From positions 1-13,502 of the forward strand of contig QMVA01000018.1 of the NCBI GenBank assembly GCA_003660865.1: a stretch of DNA of 13,502 nucleotides, in the 5' to 3' direction. Position numbers and translations under genes: made by a program. Shown one piece after another: positions 13,372 through 13,502 of this stretch. Under the pieces are notes generated by a model. The model saw only the letters and a list, made by a program, of their open reading frames with translations. It was not told where the DNA came from and made no database searches. The DNA comes from Candidatus Nanohalarchaeota archaeon. GTDB lineage: Archaea; EX4484-52; B79-G9. Positions within the stretch are counted from its first letter, which is position 1. Each line of letters opens with the position of its first letter.

Positions 13372-13502
13372 CTATACAGCAAAGTTAGAAAGCGTACTTT
13401 GCGAAGCAGGCAAAGTCCTTTTGAAAAGTCCCTTCTTGAAATATCTCTGTTTGCCAACATACCTTTGGACCGATGTCCTGTCTCTTCCAATGCTGTAAAA
13501 AT
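13372..13502 (-). CDS. End of a helix-turn-helix-like reading frame (partial)
   Basis: A minus-strand frame enters from the right edge and is open for 42 codons to a TAG at 13372-13374. It contains SIGRDRTSVQRYVGKQRYFKKG, which resembles the recognition helix of a helix-turn-helix domain as in transposases or DNA-binding regulators, then a basic tail ending STLSNFAV. The other two minus-strand frames are also open over much of this stretch, so the choice of frame is uncertain. It may be a truncated gene remnant. A 7-base inverted repeat (GCAAAGT 13379-13385, ACTTTGC 13396-13402) lies inside it. Confidence 0.3.
   Translation of the reverse strand, partial: FYSIGRDRTSVQRYVGKQRYFKKGLFKRTLPASQSTLSNFAV

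Larger units (their letters stand above)
13007..13502. other. Region after purD without an intact gene
   Basis: About 500 bases with no intact long reading frame. It holds the two palindromes, the inverted repeat and the two minus-strand reading-frame remnants listed separately. A short TTTTT at 13043-13047 may end purD transcription. The composition is less G/T-skewed than the pur genes. The density of palindromes and broken frames suggests a decayed or repetitive insertion. Confidence 0.5.

Overview
The window comes from an archaeon. The evidence is a ribosomal protein S2 of the archaeal type, a PurP-type FAICAR synthetase (an archaeal replacement for part of PurH), separate PurS/PurL/PurQ subunits, a MEMO-family protein just downstream of S2, BRE/TATA-like promoters, and a mix of leaderless starts and starts preceded by GGTG-type Shine-Dalgarno sites. 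The phylum cannot be fixed by eye; an uncultivated, non-halophilic archaeon fits. Most genes lie on the + strand and have a G/T-rich, C-poor coding strand. Two stretches (about 3735-4690 and 5880-6560) are clearly more A/T-rich and look foreign.

Layout. 1-116 is the tail of an unrecognised gene. 265-1413 encodes a secreted, membrane-anchored, bactofilin-like beta-helix protein. 1636-3733 is a conserved block: rps2 (S2 with an Arg/Gly-rich tail), a COG2426-type membrane protein, and a MEMO-family protein. 3735-4624 is an A/T-rich minus-strand unit: a small protein with a probable OB-fold and, upstream of it, a small two-helix membrane protein whose frame is broken by a 10-bp tandem duplication and probably by a homopolymer indel. 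4706-5815 is purP. 5943-6494 is an A/T-rich acylphosphatase with a coiled-coil-like tail. 6695-11560 is a tightly overlapping purS-purL-purQ-purF operon. 11687-13006 is purD, with its own TATA element. 13007-13502 holds no intact gene; it contains palindromes, a frameshifted small minus-strand reading frame and the end of a helix-turn-helix-like reading frame running off the window.

How the genes work together. PurF makes phosphoribosylamine from PRPP and glutamine. PurD adds glycine to give GAR. PurS, PurL and PurQ form the FGAM synthase complex. PurP later formylates AICAR with formate and ATP. PurM, PurE, PurC, PurB, the GAR transformylase and the IMP cyclohydrolase are not in the window. 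purS and purD carry the same 12-base TATA-containing sequence, which could coordinate the two units.

I found no CRISPR array, tRNA or rRNA gene, or intact mobile element. The least explained material is the broken minus-strand unit at 3735-4624 and the degraded region after purD. Several start codons given here lie downstream of the longest possible reading frame, because upstream in-frame GTG/TTG codons fall inside the Shine-Dalgarno sequence or ahead of the TATA box.
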